Assembly: GCA_963546185.1 (NCBI GenBank)
Contig: CAUULU010000041.1
Span: 1-8,442 of the forward strand
Direction: 5' to 3'
From: JABCPO02 sp963546185
Lineage (GTDB): Bacteria > Bacillota > Clostridia > TANB77 > CAG-508
DNA: 8,442 nucleotides
Under the pieces are notes generated by a model. That model was not told the origin of the DNA. It did no database searches and was given only the letters and a program-made list of their open reading frames with translations. Shown in pieces: positions 7,359 to 8,442 of this stretch (positions are counted from its first letter, which is position 1; each line of letters starts with the position of its first letter). Position numbers and translations under genes: made by a program.

Positions 7359-8442
7359 ATGTTAAAAGAAAAAAAATCAAAGAATACAGATGAAGAAATT
7401 GTTGTTGGAAGAAAAACAGCAAAAGAAGCAATGGAAGAATTAAACAGAAGAGAAGAAAGCATGGCAGAAGAAGATGCTTCAGAAAGTACTGTTAAAAATA
7501 TATTAAATAAAGTAAAAGAAAAAGGTGGAACAATTACATATGGAGAGTTAGCAGCAGAACTTCGGAGATGTTAATCCAGATGAAATTGAAGACATATTAA
7601 ATAAATTTGAAGATGTAGGAATTGACTTACTTAAACAAGATGACGATATATCTGAAGAATTTATGGATTTAGATAATATAGAAGAAATAGAAATAGATGA
7701 TGCTAAATATGCAAGCATAATTGATGAAATAAGTGTAAATGACCCAGTAAAACTATATTTAAGAGAAATAGGAAAAATACCACTACTTACTGCAGAAGAA
7801 GAAATAGAATTTGCAACAAGAGCTTTAGAAGGTGATGAAGAGGCAACAAAAAGATTAGTTGAAGCAAACTTAAGACTTGTTGTATCAATTGCTAAAAAAT
7901 ATGTAGGAAGAGGAATGTTATTCTTAGACTTAATTCAAGAAGGTAATATGGGACTTATAAAAGCAGTAGAAAAATTTGATGTGACTAAAGGTTATAAGTT
8001 TAGTACATATGCAACATGGTGGATAAGACAAGCAATAACAAGATCAATAGCAGATCAAGCAAGAACAATAAGAATACCTGTACATATGGTAGAAACAATT
8101 AACAAGTTAGTAAGAACACAAAGACACTTACTTCAACAATTAGGAAGAGAAGCAACAACAGAAGAACTTGCAGAAGAACTTCGGATTTACGGTAGAAAAA
8201 GTAATAGAAATTCAAAGAATATCAGTAGATCCAGTATCATTAGAAACTCCAGTAGGAGATGAAGAAGATACACATTTAGGAGATTTCTTACCAGATGAAG
8301 AAACTCCAGCACCACATGAATCAGCATCATATCTATTATTAAAAGAACAATTAGAAGAAGTTATGAAAAATCTTACTGAAAGAGAAGCAATGGTATTAAA
8401 ACTTAGATTTGGACTTGATAATGGTAAAGGAAGAACATTAGA
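7359..8442 (+). CDS. rpoD: Primary sigma factor SigA, two +1 shifts, 3' end cut off
   Basis: This is the housekeeping sigma-70 subunit that guides RNA polymerase to -10/-35 promoters. Region 1.1 covers roughly residues 40-100 and includes TITYGELAAELGDVNPDEI. Region 1.2 is NDPVKLYLREIGKIPLLT (about 127-143). Region 2 holds EANLRLVVSIAKKYVGRGM, FLDLIQEGNMGLIKAVEKFD and the -10-reading YKFSTYATWWIRQAITRSI (about 212-230). Region 3 starts at RTIRIPVHMVETINKL and continues through REATTEELAEELGFTVEKV, then PVSLETPVGDEEDTHLGDFL. Region 4 begins LTEREAMVLKLRFGLDNGKG before the window ends, about 360 residues in. Two in-frame CGG-A sites break the frame, at C7563 and C8182. Skipping each C gives Gly69 and Gly275 and restores the whole protein. 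The gene is essential in all bacteria, so it should not be decayed. No dnaG lies directly upstream; the stomatin gene does. The missing C-terminus is a window limit. Confidence 0.95.
7560..7566 (+). other. rpoD: +1 shift site 9: CTT-CGG-A (rpoD region 1.1)
   Basis: After CTT 7560-7562, skipping C7563 gives GGA 7564-7566 and joins TYGELAAEL to GDVNPDEIEDILNKFEDVG, continuous with sigma region 1.1. Unshifted reading stops after CGG-AGA-TGT-TAA. An internal ATG at 7663 would make a sigma lacking region 1.1, but no good ribosome binding site precedes it. Confidence 0.88.
8179..8185 (+). other. rpoD: +1 shift site 10: CTT-CGG-A (rpoD region 3)
   Basis: After CTT 8179-8181, skipping C8182 gives GGA 8183-8185 and joins EELAEEL to GFTVEKVIEIQRISVDPVS, the conserved helix-turn-helix-like part of sigma region 3 where E-x-(L/M)-G is the norm. 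Without the shift, regions 3.2 and 4 would be lost, so the sigma could not recognise -35 boxes. Confidence 0.9.

Noticed and set aside
1001..8185. Random sequencing or assembly indels
   Set aside because: Most sites are not in homopolymers, all insert the same base in the same codon context and phase, and CTT-GGA without an extra C is present in the acetyltransferase near 432. A systematic basecalling fault at a modified motif cannot be fully excluded without raw reads.
1001..8185. Simple reassignment of CGG to another amino acid
   Set aside because: Reading CGG as any triplet leaves the downstream frame wrong at all ten sites; only a +1 change restores the proteins.
7663..8262. Separate short sigma gene starting at ATG 7663
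   Set aside because: No Shine-Dalgarno precedes it and the sequence continues without a gap from region 1.1 through the +1 site at 7563; both halves are parts of one rpoD.

Overview
The window is very AT-rich and densely coding on the + strand. It has Shine-Dalgarno-led genes, a SigA-type sigma factor and a YezG/DUF600-like protein. Together these suggest a low-GC Bacillota, probably an uncultured Clostridia- or Bacilli-like lineage; this taxonomic call is inference. No rRNA, tRNA, mobile element or CRISPR array is visible, and I found no convincing gene on the - strand.

Layout. An unrecognised small protein (47-298) is followed by a RimL-like GNAT acetyltransferase (324-866), and a perfect hairpin terminator sits on its stop codon. 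Next come an HI0933/YhiN-type flavoprotein (971-2284) and triosephosphate isomerase (2342-3115). Three translationally coupled genes follow, joined by TAATG overlaps: a YezG-like protein with a charged tail (3128-4117), a two-pass membrane protein (4117-4605) and a GT-C/GT39-like membrane glycosyltransferase (4605-6267). A good promoter then leads a stomatin/prohibitin (SPFH) protein (6350-7298) and the primary sigma factor rpoD/sigA (7359 to beyond the window end).

The main discovery is that four of these genes cannot be read in one frame: the HI0933 flavoprotein, the glycosyltransferase, the stomatin and rpoD. Between them they need ten frame changes. All ten have the same form, an in-frame CGG followed by A, where skipping the C (+1) and reading GGA as glycine restores the family sequence exactly. 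The restored residue is usually a conserved family glycine, for example the last G of the GxGxxG FAD motif, the SALG(T/A)LG end of stomatins and the EELG of sigma region 3. These ten are the only in-frame CGG codons in the window. No CGT, CGC, CGA or CGG codon is used for arginine anywhere; every arginine is AGA or AGG. CGG triplets in other frames, including two CGGA tetranucleotides, cause no shift.

The most economical reading is genome-wide +1 recoding. CGG (perhaps all CGN) has lost its decoder, and the ribosome passes NNN-CGG-A by moving +1 onto GGA, or a tRNA-Gly reads CGGA as four bases. Because rpoD needs two such events, recoding would have to be efficient and essential. The alternatives, systematic sequence error or gene decay, fit much less well but need checking in raw reads and by proteomics.
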